DNA of 49,850 nucleotides, taken from the NCBI GenBank assembly GCA_937891765.1, contig CALAGQ010000068.1, positions 1 to 49,850 on the forward strand, given 5' to 3'. Positions 34,555-43,213 of the stretch are shown here, in pieces. The stretch's first letter is position 1; each line of letters starts with the position of its first letter. A program made the translations under genes and the position numbers. Source of the DNA: an uncultured Nitrospina sp. Lineage in GTDB: Bacteria > Nitrospinota > Nitrospinia > Nitrospinales > VA-1. The notes beneath the pieces are model-generated. The model was not told the origin of the DNA and made no database searches. It saw only the letters and a program-made list of their open reading frames with translations.

Positions 34555-34560
34555 CACAGT

Positions 34561-35118
34561 TTAAGGCTCATAGGGTTTAAGAAGGCTCTGTTCCATTCCC
34601 AACTGGTCCAGTATTCGAGCCACAACAAAGTCTACCAGACTATCAAAACTATCTTGCCCCTGATAAAACCCAGGAGATGCAGGCAGGATCATCGCTCCTG
34701 CCTGATCAAGAGCCAAAAGGTTTTTCAGGTGGATGGTGCTGAAGGGAGTTTCACGAGGAACAAGAATCAGTTTGCGTTTTTCCTTTAACATGACATCGGC
34801 GACACGCTCAATCAATGTTCCGGACACACCGGCGGAGATTCTTCCCACCGTCCCCATGCTCGCAGGCACCACCACCATTGCATCAACACAAAAAGAACCG
34901 CTGGCGATAGAACTATTCATGCGGGAAGTTTTGTGCAGGGTCACCTGCTCACCTGAAAAATAGGAAGGGGCAAGATCCAACTCCAGCTTCAACAGTTCAG
35001 CCCCCCGCTCCGAGATGATCACATGAACTTCCGCGTGGGATTTAAGACAATCGAAAAGCCGCTTGCCATAACAAACCCCGCTTGCTCCCGTGATTGCCAG
35101 TACAATTCGTTTCATCAT
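34561..35118 (-). CDS. ubiX: Flavin prenyltransferase UbiX
   Basis: A 185-residue flavoprotein that makes prenylated FMN for UbiD-type decarboxylases. The motifs are AITGASGVCYGKRLFD at the N-terminus, then VVVPASMGTVGRISAGVSGTL. KRKLILVPRETPFSTIHLKN and the substrate loop with MILPASPGFYQ near the C-terminus complete the family pattern. The start overlaps the tmk stop in an ATGA, and the cysteine desulfurase follows a few bases after its stop. ubiD is not in the window, so the pathway (ubiquinone or another decarboxylation) is unresolved. Confidence 0.93.
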   Translation of the reverse strand: MMKRIVLAITGASGVCYGKRLFDCLKSHAEVHVIISERGAELLKLELDLAPSYFSGEQVTLHKTSRMNSSIASGSFCVDAMVVVPASMGTVGRISAGVSGTLIERVADVMLKEKRKLILVPRETPFSTIHLKNLLALDQAGAMILPASPGFYQGQDSFDSLVDFVVARILDQLGMEQSLLKPYEP

Positions 35119-35753
35119 TTGACGTCAAACAGGTCTTCGGTTTCAGCCAAAACGTGCTTATGAACTTCGGCAACCGAGCCGACACTATCTATAAATCTTA
35201 TATTTGGCCCCTCAAAACTTTTAAATATTTTCTGAACATTTTTCAAATAATCCAGTTTTTCAAATGCGCTTTTCTGGTCGCGAGACGATTCAATTCTCTC
35301 CAGACATGTCTCGGGAGAAGTCAGGAAAATCAAAACACGATCTGGAATTGGAGCGAAGGTTTCATTTTCCAGTCGAATCTGTTCAGGGTCCAGTCCTAAA
35401 GCACCCTGATAAGCCGCCGTCGAGAAATAATACCGGTCCATCAGCACCACTTTGTTATCCTGCAACGCTGGCATTATATTCGTTTCAATATCTTCCTTTC
35501 GGTCATTGATGAACCAGCTTAATTCTTCTTCTGGGCTAACGCCTTGACGACCTTCACTGAGCAGTCTGCGGATTTTTGCGCCCCATGTTCCTCGAGTGGG
35601 TTCCGCCAAAGCAATATTTGGCACCTGTCTTTCGCTTAAAGACTTTGCCAGCAGTTCGCACTGAGTGCTTTTGCCTGTTCCATCTATTCCTTCAAAAACA
35701 ATTAAAATTCCTCGCTTCAAGGCACTCTTTCCTGAAAAATTTAAGACCAGCAT
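35115..35753 (-). CDS. tmk: Thymidylate kinase
   Basis: A 212-residue kinase that phosphorylates dTMP to dTDP. The P-loop is IVFEGIDGTGKST at about residues 18-30. AEPTRGTWGAKIRRLL is the substrate-binding DR-like loop region, and LMDRYYFSTAAYQGALG carries the dTMP-binding DRY motif. It is the first gene of the tmk-ubiX-desulfurase-thiI operon. The ATG at 35753 gives an N-terminal lead of about eleven residues before KRGILIVFEG. A TTG just before KRGILIVFEG, preceded by GGAAAGAG, could be the real start. Confidence 0.92.
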   Translation of the reverse strand: MLVLNFSGKSALKRGILIVFEGIDGTGKSTQCELLAKSLSERQVPNIALAEPTRGTWGAKIRRLLSEGRQGVSPEEELSWFINDRKEDIETNIMPALQDNKVVLMDRYYFSTAAYQGALGLDPEQIRLENETFAPIPDRVLIFLTSPETCLERIESSRDQKSAFEKLDYLKNVQKIFKSFEGPNIRFIDSVGSVAEVHKHVLAETEDLFDVK

Positions 35754-35866
35754 CAATCTATAAAAATCGAATTATTAAAGATACCCTTACTGGGCAAAGG
35801 GCGCAATGTAATAAAATCAGCGCGGGTTTTCAAGTTTTAAAGGAGGAAAGGTAGGTAAATGTAGAA

Positions 35867-35912
35867 GGGATTCTCGCGAAACCAGATATCAGGCTAGTTT
35901 CGCAAGAATCCC
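35867..35912. terminator. Long inverted repeat between the chemoreceptor and tmk
   Basis: The arms 35867-35882 and 35897-35912 are 16 bases each, with a single C/T difference that still allows a G-U pair, around a 14-base loop. The repeat lies 28 bases after the chemoreceptor stop on the reverse strand and could end that transcript, but no T-run follows on either strand. Rho-dependent termination or an mRNA 3' stabiliser are other options. Confidence 0.5.
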
Positions 35913-35939
35913 ATAAGGGGAACATGCATTTTCATTGAA

Positions 35940-37895
35940 TCAATACTTAAACTGACCGACCAGTTTTTGCAGGTCTGCGGCCATTTGTTGCAGTTCTGTG
36001 GCCGCGGTCTGTGTCTGGCCAATCCCATGCGAGGTATCATTGGCTGCCTGAGCCACACCATTAATATTCTCGGTGATTTCACTACTGCCTTTTGCGGCCT
36101 CCGCCACATTACGGCCAATCTCAGCGGTGGTGGCTGTCTGTTCTTTAATAGCACTGGCAATGGTATTGGAAATATCATTAATCTGATTGATGATCATACT
36201 GATTTCTCCAATTGCATCAACCGCCCCATTGGTGTCCGCTTGTATGGTCTGGATTTTACCGCTGATTTCATCGGTCGCTTTTGCGGTTTGCTTGGCCAGT
36301 TCCTTGACCTCGTTGGCTACCACTGCAAATCCTTTTCCTGCCTCACCGGCCCGGGCAGCCTCGATGGTTGCGTTCAGAGCCAACAAGTTGGTCTTCTCGG
36401 CAATAGAAGTGATCACTTTGACGACCTGACCAATTTCAGCACTGCTAGTGCCAAGTTTTACGACCGTTGCATTAGCTGTTTCTGCTACCTTTACAGCATT
36501 TGCGGCAACTCTTGCAGCTTCGTTGGCATTCTGGGCAATTTCATTGATACTGGCCCCAATTTCTTCAGTTCCGGTGGCCACGGTCTGGACATTCTTGCTG
36601 ATCTCCTGAGAAGCGGCCGAGACGACATTGGCCTGAGCCGAGGTCCCCTCCGCAGTACCTGCCATTTCCTGACTGATTGAGGTCATTTGAGCTGAAGAGG
36701 CGGCCAGAGTTTTAGCCGTGGTCGCAATCTGCGAAATATTTTTCCGGAGGTTTTCCAGAAAGTTTTTCAGGCCCCGCCCCATTTGACCGATTGCATCATT
36801 TCCATTCACAGAAATTTCCTGGGTGAGGTCGCCTTCAGCGGCAGCCTTAACAACCTCCAGCATGTTATCCACCTTGTCCTGAAGATCCTGAGCCGTTTTT
36901 CGTTCTTTTGCCTGCCTTTCCATAACCTCACGTTTCTCACGTTCTTGCCCGTCATTTAGTTCAAGAGCCTCCTGACGCTCTTTTTCCTGGGCTGCGATAG
37001 CCTGTTTTCTTTCTCTTTCGTCTGAGTTTTTCTTTCCCACCAATTCCTTGGTCATTTGTTGAAACGCAACCGCCAGATCACCTTTCAGATTATATTGCCC
37101 ATCCAGTCTACCCGCCGCAATATCTTCAGCTTGCCGCACTATTTCTTGCATGCCATCGGTTATCTTGTTAAAACTCATCCCGAGTTGACCGATTTCATCC
37201 GTAGACATAATGACAAGATCTTGCTGCTTGATATCCCCTTCAGCAATCTTTCCAATTACCACTGTGAGCTCACGTAAGCGCTTGGCCAATGATCGGGAAA
37301 ATATGAGAGAGAGAATAGCACCCAAAGCCGTGGCGACAACTATCAAGACAAGAGAAATACTACGAATCGCAGCGTTGGCATCGGCCACCCTTTTACCCGA
37401 GACACTGACCTCCAACTTAGCCGCTGCCAGTAGCTTATTTAATTCCTTATCGATAAAAAGCGCATCACCACGCCCTTCCGACATCAGGGAGTTGCCCAAC
37501 ACGCGATTTTCATCGGTATAAGCATCCACCGATGACATCAGTCTATCCGTGAACGACTCCACTTTAGGCTGAAGTTCGGCAACCAGCTTGGGATTGGATT
37601 TCTTGAGGGTGAGGAATATCTTTTCCAGCTTGACTTTCTCTGCCATGGCAGAATCTTCAGCTTCACTCTGCAAACTAACAGCCATATCCGTCATCCAGTA
37701 GCGCAATTGAGAAAAAGTACTGGAGGCAGAACTCAATACCTCCAGTCTTTTCATCGAATCCGTCTGGACCTGGATTACATCAGTTGCTTTTCCCAACTCC
37801 TTGTAGATATACAGAAGGGCACCAACCATCAGCACCAGTATGACACCATTGAGCAGTGTTATTTTCATACCTATATTCAAATTTAAGCGCTTCAT
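35940..37895 (-). CDS. Methyl-accepting chemotaxis protein
   Basis: A 651-residue transmembrane chemoreceptor. A first membrane helix lies at about residues 10-30, then a helical periplasmic sensor (about 31-175) of four-helix-bundle type, a second helix at about 178-198 ([20 protein letters not shown]) and a HAMP domain to about 255. A highly charged coiled coil (about 285-345, rich in Glu, Lys, Arg and Gln) leads to a second HAMP-like segment ([19 protein letters not shown]). The signalling hairpin is [21 protein letters not shown]. No CheR-binding pentapeptide is at the C-terminus (ends GQFKY). AAGGAAGGA lies 7 bases before the ATG. No other chemotaxis genes are linked, and the ligand is unknown. 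Confidence 0.93.
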   Translation of the reverse strand: MKRLNLNIGMKITLLNGVILVLMVGALLYIYKELGKATDVIQVQTDSMKRLEVLSSASSTFSQLRYWMTDMAVSLQSEAEDSAMAEKVKLEKIFLTLKKSNPKLVAELQPKVESFTDRLMSSVDAYTDENRVLGNSLMSEGRGDALFIDKELNKLLAAAKLEVSVSGKRVADANAAIRSISLVLIVVATALGAILSLIFSRSLAKRLRELTVVIGKIAEGDIKQQDLVIMSTDEIGQLGMSFNKITDGMQEIVRQAEDIAAGRLDGQYNLKGDLAVAFQQMTKELVGKKNSDERERKQAIAAQEKERQEALELNDGQEREKREVMERQAKERKTAQDLQDKVDNMLEVVKAAAEGDLTQEISVNGNDAIGQMGRGLKNFLENLRKNISQIATTAKTLAASSAQMTSISQEMAGTAEGTSAQANVVSAASQEISKNVQTVATGTEEIGASINEIAQNANEAARVAANAVKVAETANATVVKLGTSSAEIGQVVKVITSIAEKTNLLALNATIEAARAGEAGKGFAVVANEVKELAKQTAKATDEISGKIQTIQADTNGAVDAIGEISMIINQINDISNTIASAIKEQTATTAEIGRNVAEAAKGSSEITENINGVAQAANDTSHGIGQTQTAATELQQMAADLQKLVGQFKY

Positions 37896-38273
37896 GGAAA
37901 ATCCTTCCTTTATAAAACTCCGTGGTGATCATTTGCGGTTTTTTTACTAGCTAGAGGAACAGGTTAAAAACATTCCCCAATAGCTCCAATACTTCGCTCT
38001 GTACAATAAGGATTAATTTTTCTACCATTTTAAATGTAAATCTGTCAACAGTTCTTACTAAATGCTTTAGTACAATCAGGTAAAATCAATAGATTTATGC
38101 AATCAGTTCCCTGCGCGCCTAAATTTCTAGCAAAAAGAATGTTGAATACGGAACTAATAGGCGCGTAGTTGCTTTTGCCTTGCGATTTCAGGATAATAAT
38201 TTCCCAAAGGTGTTTTAAGAAAATTATTCCATCTTTTTGGTAAAGAGTTAATGAAAAGACGAGGTTTATTGCG
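37896..38273. other. Intergenic region without a supported gene
   Basis: This 378-base A/T-rich stretch separates the reverse chemoreceptor from a forward hypothetical gene and probably carries both promoters. An inverted pair CGCGCCTA (38114-38121) and TAGGCGCG (38158-38165), 36 bases apart, is the only structure that stands out. A 95-codon reverse frame over 38045-38332 has no ribosome site or family resemblance and overlaps the next gene, so it is not accepted. A minimal frame at 38251 runs into a stop overlapping the next ATG. Confidence 0.5.
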
Positions 38274-38807
38274 ATGAGAAAATTCTGGAAAGTCTTTGGC
38301 TGGGTATTTTTAGGCATCTTTTTACAATTCAAATTTAATGCCCTATATGGAATCGTGTTTCTTGAAAACTTGAGTTTTCATGACCGGACCTATTGGGTGG
38401 AAATGAATATGATTCCAACAGAGGAGAGCCTGCGAGTTTTAAAAGTCAAGACCACGGTTCATCATTCCCTAGGTCCAGACTATTTCGCCACTGTTTATAT
38501 TCCTGAACACTACAAAGTTTTGAACGAAATTCCTTATGCCGGGGCCGAGGCCCTTTCGGGTTATCAAGCCTATAAAATGAATATGAAACGGAAGTATCGT
38601 GATGTTCTAGGGGAAAAACATTTTATAATTACTCCCATAAAATTGAATGAGGACGTTCCAGCAAAACCGATTAAAGTTCATTTTGAAAATTTAAAGCAAC
38701 GCCTGCATTCAGACGAGACTTACCAGATCTCCACCCTAAAGCTTAAAACCCTACTGGAAGGGCCTGAGGTGGCCGAAGCCATCTACCCCCAGAAACTGGG
38801 AATGTAA
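38274..38807 (+). CDS. Hypothetical membrane-anchored protein
   Basis: A 177-residue protein not recognised. It begins MRKFWKVFGWVFLGIFLQF, a basic start followed by one hydrophobic helix (about 8-30), which may be a membrane anchor or uncleaved signal. The remaining 145 residues look like a soluble, mixed alpha-beta domain, probably periplasmic, with VKTTVHHSLGPDYFATVYIPEHYKV and a final KLKTLLEGPEVAEAIYP segment. There are no cysteines and no catalytic motif. A GAGG lies 11 bases before the ATG. The J-domain gene starts 5 bases after its stop, so the two and the membrane gene at 39676 probably form one operon. Confidence 0.72.
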   Translation: MRKFWKVFGWVFLGIFLQFKFNALYGIVFLENLSFHDRTYWVEMNMIPTEESLRVLKVKTTVHHSLGPDYFATVYIPEHYKVLNEIPYAGAEALSGYQAYKMNMKRKYRDVLGEKHFIITPIKLNEDVPAKPIKVHFENLKQRLHSDETYQISTLKLKTLLEGPEVAEAIYPQKLGM

Positions 38808-38812
38808 CGCCC

Positions 38813-39676
38813 ATGGCCCGACGACCTAAAGAGTTTAAAGACTACTACTCCATCCTGAAAGTTTCCCAGAACTCCACTCAGGAGGAGTTGAAAAAATCAT
38901 TTCGCCAACTGGCTCTTGAACTTCACCCGGACCATAATCCCAATGACCCCGAGAGTGAAGAACGGTTCAAGGAAGTCACAGAAGCCTATGGAGTGTTGAG
39001 CGATCCATTAAAGAAAAAAGAATACGACCGGTTTCGGGCCGATCACCTTGCCGGACGCACCACCGACTCTTCCAAGTTTCGTTATTCTCAGGAAGATATT
39101 TTCACCAGCATGTTCCGCGGTGAAAATGCCCGTGAAATTTTTGAAGAACTCAATCGCGAGTTCAGCCGCTCTGGCTTTCGTTCCGGCAATCCGTTTTTCC
39201 AGTCCCTGTTCTTCGGAGGTGCCGTAGGTGGTTTGGGAAGAATTCTCAGAATGGTACCAGGTCCAATCGGAAAAATTGGTATGGGTCTAAAGCTGGCTCA
39301 AGTTGTCGGTTCCTCCTTATATGCACTTCATAAAATGAACCAGCAGAGTAAATCGGGGCAAACAGTTCCGCCAAAAACCGACAACCCTTTGATGAACGGT
39401 ATAAAGGGAATATTCGGGAAAAAAGAATCCAACAAAAATCCGCTGGATATGGACTTTTACCTTTCCATCCCGCCGGTGGAAGCTCTAAACGGGTCTCGTA
39501 AAAAAATTTCCTATCAGGTCAGCGGGAAAACGGAACAACTTATGGTGCGCATCCCCCCAAATTTTCCTTCAGGCGGAAAACTGCGCATCAAGGATAAGGG
39601 GGAAATCCATGACGAAAAACGCGGCGACCTCATCCTTTCCATTCATGTCGACCCGCAGATGAGCCCCGCTAAATAA
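38813..39676 (+). CDS. J-domain co-chaperone without zinc finger (DnaJ/CbpA-like)
   Basis: A 287-residue protein. The J domain spans about residues 9-75: DYYSILKVSQNSTQEELKKS, then HPD at 38-40, and a helix ending LSDPLKKKEYDRF. It should stimulate an Hsp70 ATPase. The usual G/F linker is replaced by a phenylalanine-rich part and a hydrophobic glycine-rich stretch (about 125-175, with FFQSLFFGGAVGGLG and MVPGPIGKIGMGLKLAQVVG) that might touch a membrane. No CxxCxGxG zinc repeats are present. One substrate-binding domain closes the protein (VEALNGSRKKISYQ, then RIPPNFPSGGKLRIKDKGE). It abuts a membrane protein gene in TAATG, and a functional link is inferred. Confidence 0.85.
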   Translation: MARRPKEFKDYYSILKVSQNSTQEELKKSFRQLALELHPDHNPNDPESEERFKEVTEAYGVLSDPLKKKEYDRFRADHLAGRTTDSSKFRYSQEDIFTSMFRGENAREIFEELNREFSRSGFRSGNPFFQSLFFGGAVGGLGRILRMVPGPIGKIGMGLKLAQVVGSSLYALHKMNQQSKSGQTVPPKTDNPLMNGIKGIFGKKESNKNPLDMDFYLSIPPVEALNGSRKKISYQVSGKTEQLMVRIPPNFPSGGKLRIKDKGEIHDEKRGDLILSIHVDPQMSPAK

Positions 39677-40371
39677 TGAACAAACAACAAGTCCTCGATT
39701 TCTGGATCGGATTTTTCAAAGACCTACTGCTCGGCACCTTCACGAAGTTATTTTTATTCGGCGTTTTAGGTTTTTCGCTCGGCGCTCTTGCGACCTATAG
39801 CTTTGACCTGCAGGTTCTGGGCACCGCCGAATGGAACGTCTGGCTGGAGGGAGCCCTGCTGGTATTAGTCGGCGCGGGTTATATGGCTCTTGGCTTGATG
39901 CACGGCTGGATATCCTGCAGTCTTCACGTTTTGAGTAAAAAAATGCGTGAAGCGCTGTCAGGACTGCAGGAGTTGCTCGACTGGTTGACACGTGAGGTCA
40001 TAGGGCGTTTTCCGAAGTTTCAAAAAAATATTCCCAAACATGAACTGGCAGAAAAGTACGACCAGATCGGCAATGAACTGCGGCAAAAGTTGAAGCAACG
40101 AGGAGGCATAACCGGACTCATTTCCGGCATCCTGTTCGGAGTCATCCTCAAAGTATTACGTTTTTTCTTCCTCGATGAGGTGGTGGAAGAACTTCACAAA
40201 AAAGATAAGGAGGAAATCACCTCGGCTGATATCGAACATGCGGTGCGCAGAGTTGGAACCGAAGTCATGATCGCCCCCATCACCGACAACCTTTTTTTGC
40301 TACAGATCGTCAACATTATTGTTGGCCTGTTTTTATTCGCCCTGCCCTTTAGCTTGCTCTGGCTGATTTAA
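39676..40371 (+). CDS. Hypothetical multi-pass membrane protein
   Basis: A 231-residue protein not recognised. It has hydrophobic segments at about 15-45 (LLLGTFTKLFLFGVLGFSLG), 55-85, 145-165 (GITGLISGILFGVILKVLRF) and 205-231, so three or four membrane helices. Between helices 2 and 3 lies a charged, probably cytoplasmic helical region of about 60 residues. A second soluble stretch (VVEELHKKDKEEITSADIEH) precedes the last helix. Its ATG overlaps the stop of the J-domain gene by one base, so the pair is translationally coupled, and the two may act together at the membrane (inference). Confidence 0.72.
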   Translation: MNKQQVLDFWIGFFKDLLLGTFTKLFLFGVLGFSLGALATYSFDLQVLGTAEWNVWLEGALLVLVGAGYMALGLMHGWISCSLHVLSKKMREALSGLQELLDWLTREVIGRFPKFQKNIPKHELAEKYDQIGNELRQKLKQRGGITGLISGILFGVILKVLRFFFLDEVVEELHKKDKEEITSADIEHAVRRVGTEVMIAPITDNLFLLQIVNIIVGLFLFALPFSLLWLI

Positions 40372-40380
40372 AAGATTAAT

Positions 40381-40689
40381 GTGGAGACTGCCTTTGCTAT
40401 AAGTTACTCCTTCATTGAAGGAACCGGACAGGGCATCGCCCCCTCCAGGCCAAGTCAATCCCTTGTGCCTGTTCTCTCTTTGGAATTGATCTTGGAAAAT
40501 GTTTTAAGCGGACTGGAAAAAGAGAACGACCTCGCCACGATTTTACCCAGCATACAATTATGGAGCCCCGCCAGTGACTGGCAGGCGTCGTTGGGTGTGG
40601 AAATCCCTTTAAGCTCCTTCAGGGATAACGACTTCCAGATCCATTTCAAACTGAAAAATCACTTCGCTCGGGAACATTTGTTGCGCTAA
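40381..40689 (+). CDS. Short orphan ORF resembling the end of an outer-membrane barrel
   Basis: A 102-codon frame opened by GTG, without a good ribosome site and nine bases after the membrane protein stop. The C-terminal half alternates polar and hydrophobic residues in a beta-strand pattern: LPSIQLWSPASDWQASLGVE, then IPLSSFRDNDFQIHFKLKNHF. This looks like the last strands of an outer-membrane barrel protein. It lacks a signal peptide. It may be the 3' remnant of a larger gene truncated before the metal transporter operon, or a genuine small protein. I could not find the missing 5' part in the other frames. Confidence 0.4.
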   Translation: METAFAISYSFIEGTGQGIAPSRPSQSLVPVLSLELILENVLSGLEKENDLATILPSIQLWSPASDWQASLGVEIPLSSFRDNDFQIHFKLKNHFAREHLLR

Positions 40690-40779
40690 AATATTCTTAT
40701 CACTATAAAAATAAAATCTATTGCAGGCGATCTGACTCTAAATACTTTATACTGAAATCTTTATCTATCAGAGATTCGC

Positions 40780-41652
40780 ATGAATTTACATCGTTTTCTC
40801 ACAACAGGAATCTTTTTGGTTGGCCTCATTCATTTATTATCTTTTTCTGATAAATGCTGGGCCGAACCAATCCCCATTTTCGTGAGCATCGTGCCGCAAA
40901 AATATTTTGTCGAGCGCATTGGCGGTGAGCATGTCAAAGTGGATGTCATGGTGAAATCAGGTGAGAGTCCGGCCACTTTTAATCCCAACCCAAAAAAAAT
41001 GAGCCGCCTCTCTCAGGCGAAATTGTATTTCAGCATTGGCGTGCCTTTTGAAACGGTCTGGATTGAACGAATTCAATCGATTCACCCCAACCTGCAAATC
41101 GTTCCTTTACACGATAGCACCCATAAAAACTTAAAGACCGAACATGACGTCCATCATTCTCATGGCTCTCATGATCCGCATATCTGGACCAGTCCAGCCA
41201 AGGTCAAAGTCATAGCACAAAAAATCAAGGACACACTGACCCACATCAAACCGGAGCAGGAAAAATATTTCGCCGCAAACCTTCAGGCATTCCTCAGCGA
41301 TCTGGACACGCTGGACAAGGATATCCGCACCATCCTTGCCCGTAGCGATAATAGCCGCTTCATGGTTTTTCATCCAGCCTGGTCCTATTTCGCCGAAGAC
41401 TATGGTCTGGAGCAGGTTGCTATTGAAGAGGAAGGCAAGGAACCCGGGGCCCGAGCCTTACAAAAAATAATTGAGAAGGGCAAAAGGCTTGGGATTAAGG
41501 TAATATTTGTACAGAAACAATTCAGTCTTTCCATCGCCGAAAATATCGCCAAAATAATTGGTGCCACCGTCCGCGAAATGGACCCCTTGGCGGAAGACTA
41601 CATGGCAAACATGCGGCGAACGGCTAAAGCTATATCTGGAGCATTGCAGTGA
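40780..41652 (+). CDS. znuA: ZnuA-like metal ABC transporter substrate-binding protein
   Basis: A 290-residue periplasmic binding protein of the cluster A-I (zinc/manganese) family. A signal peptide covers about residues 1-28. A His-rich loop HDVHHSHGSHDPH lies at about 122-134 and suggests zinc. Ligand motifs HDPHIWTSP and VFHPAWSYFAEDYGL are present, with EEEGKEPGARAL and the late MDPLAEDYM. The first ligand motif, often PGxxPHxYEP, reads SGESPATFNPNP, so the first His is replaced by Thr. This variant occurs in a subset of the family (from memory). The GTG of znuC overlaps the stop. Zinc is inferred rather than proven. Confidence 0.85.
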   Translation: MNLHRFLTTGIFLVGLIHLLSFSDKCWAEPIPIFVSIVPQKYFVERIGGEHVKVDVMVKSGESPATFNPNPKKMSRLSQAKLYFSIGVPFETVWIERIQSIHPNLQIVPLHDSTHKNLKTEHDVHHSHGSHDPHIWTSPAKVKVIAQKIKDTLTHIKPEQEKYFAANLQAFLSDLDTLDKDIRTILARSDNSRFMVFHPAWSYFAEDYGLEQVAIEEEGKEPGARALQKIIEKGKRLGIKVIFVQKQFSLSIAENIAKIIGATVREMDPLAEDYMANMRRTAKAISGALQ

Positions 41653-42398
41653 GTTCAGTCATCAAAATAAAAAATCTCGACTTCAGTTATGGCGGTCCAA
41701 AAATACTTGAAAATATTGATCTCGATATTCAACGCAACGAGTTCATCGGCATGGTCGGCCCGAACGGAAGCGGCAAAACCACCCTGTTAAAAATTATCAT
41801 GGGTGTTTTGACTCCCGACAAGGGCTCCGTTAACGTGCTCGGTAACCCGCCTTCGCAATCGGTGCAAGAAATCGGCTATATGCCTCAGTTCACTCCGTTT
41901 TCCAGGGATTTCCCCATTAGCGTGGAAGAAACGGTTTTGATGGGTCGGTTGGGGAAAACTTCCAGCATCGGTTTTTATAATAGCGCCGACAAACTCGCCG
42001 CCGAAAAAGCCATGAATGATGTCGAAATTCTTGACCTTCGCAAAAGAGTGATAGGCTCTCTCTCCGGCGGACAACTGCAAAGGGTTCTGATTGCGCGGGC
42101 TCTCACCTGCGAACCGCAGATCATGATCCTCGACGAGCCTACCGCTAATGTCGACATGAAAGTTGAAAAAGATATCTTCGACCTGCTCAAGCAATTGAAT
42201 GAAAAAATTACCATCATCGTGGTGACTCACGACATCGGTTTTATTTCGCAATACATTGACAGGGTGGCCTGCATCAACCGTACCCTCATCTGCCATCCCA
42301 CGTCAGAACTGACCGGGGAAACGATTGAGAACATGTATGGCGCTCATATGCATATGGTCCATCATCACCATGAGGATGAAAAAAATAATCATGAGTAG
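41649..42398 (+). CDS. znuC: ZnuC-like metal ABC transporter ATP-binding protein
   Basis: A 249-residue ATPase. Walker A GPNGSGKTT lies at about 38-46, the signature LSGGQLQRVLIARAL at about 138-152, Walker B MILDEPTANVD at about 160-170 and the switch His in VVTHD. The C-terminus is rich in histidine (HMHMVHHHHEDEKNNHE), which may bind metal. The start is a GTG that overlaps the upstream stop (GTGA, 41649-41652), and the stop overlaps the znuB ATG by 8 bases. This fits coupled translation of a three-part importer. Confidence 0.9.
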   Translation: MSSVIKIKNLDFSYGGPKILENIDLDIQRNEFIGMVGPNGSGKTTLLKIIMGVLTPDKGSVNVLGNPPSQSVQEIGYMPQFTPFSRDFPISVEETVLMGRLGKTSSIGFYNSADKLAAEKAMNDVEILDLRKRVIGSLSGGQLQRVLIARALTCEPQIMILDEPTANVDMKVEKDIFDLLKQLNEKITIIVVTHDIGFISQYIDRVACINRTLICHPTSELTGETIENMYGAHMHMVHHHHEDEKNNHE

Positions 42399-43212
42399 TT
42401 TTTTTGAGGCAGTTTCATCACAGGCGTTTATGCAGAACGCCATTGTTGGCGGCATTCTCGCTAGCGTGGCCTGTGGCGTGGTCGGCTCTTATGTCGTGGT
42501 GAAACGCATCGGCTATCTGGCGGGCGGTATCGCCCATTCGGTGTTGGGCGGAATGGGCATCGCCTATTACCTCGGCCGACCTCCCATCGAGGGTGCTCTG
42601 GTTGCGGCCCTGGTTTTTGCCGTTATTCTCGGCTGGGTGAGCCTCAAAATGCAAGAGCAGGAGGACACGGTGATCGGCGCGCTGTGGGCAGGAGGCATGG
42701 CCGTCGGAATATTGTTCATCTCTCAAACCCCCGGCTACAATGTCGACCTGATGAGTTTTCTGTTCGGCAACATTTTAATGATCTCCTCCGATGACCTGCT
42801 CTGGATCGCCGGGTTAGACACCCTCATTCTGCTCATCGTTTTTCTATTCTACAAACAGTTTCTGGCATTATCGTTCGATGAAGAATTTGCCCGCCTGCGT
42901 GGTATTCCTGTAGAACGGTTTTATTTGCTCTTTCTTTCTCTCGTAGCCCTGACGGTCGTTATATTGATTCAGATTGTCGGGCTGATTCTGGTGATCGCAT
43001 TGTTAACGCTTCCGGCGGCGGTCTCTGGCCTATATGTCCGCTCGCTGAACCTGATGATGTTACTAGCCACGGTGCTTGGAGTGTTCTTCACCACCGGTGG
43101 ACTGGCCTTGTCTTACCAACCCGACCTGCCACCCGGGCCGACTATCATTCTGCTGGCCGGAGCCTTCTATCTGGTATCTATGGTCGTCACCCGATTTTGG
43201 AAAAGGGCCTGA
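42391..43212 (+). CDS. znuB: ZnuB-like metal ABC transporter permease
   Basis: A 273-residue permease with seven to nine membrane helices. Family marks are FMQNAIVGGILASVACGVVG near the start, VVKRIGYLAGGIAHSVLGGM, the cytoplasmic coupling loop FDEEFARLRGIPVERFY and the LVIALLTLPAAVSGLYV segment. I use the ATG at 42391, overlapping the znuC end by 8 bases. Longer starts inside znuC encode no membrane sequence. The cation efflux-like gene starts two bases after its stop. Confidence 0.9.
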   Translation: MSSFFEAVSSQAFMQNAIVGGILASVACGVVGSYVVVKRIGYLAGGIAHSVLGGMGIAYYLGRPPIEGALVAALVFAVILGWVSLKMQEQEDTVIGALWAGGMAVGILFISQTPGYNVDLMSFLFGNILMISSDDLLWIAGLDTLILLIVFLFYKQFLALSFDEEFARLRGIPVERFYLLFLSLVALTVVILIQIVGLILVIALLTLPAAVSGLYVRSLNLMMLLATVLGVFFTTGGLALSYQPDLPPGPTIILLAGAFYLVSMVVTRFWKRA

Positions 43213-43213
43213 G

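Noticed and set aside
35967..36680. A 237-codon forward frame opposite the chemoreceptor
   Set aside because: It is the mirror of the conserved signalling domain, low in complexity with many Cys and Gly, and not a plausible protein.
38045..38332. A 95-codon reverse frame in the gap after the chemoreceptor
   Set aside because: It overlaps the start of a better-supported forward gene and has no ribosome site or homology that I recognise.
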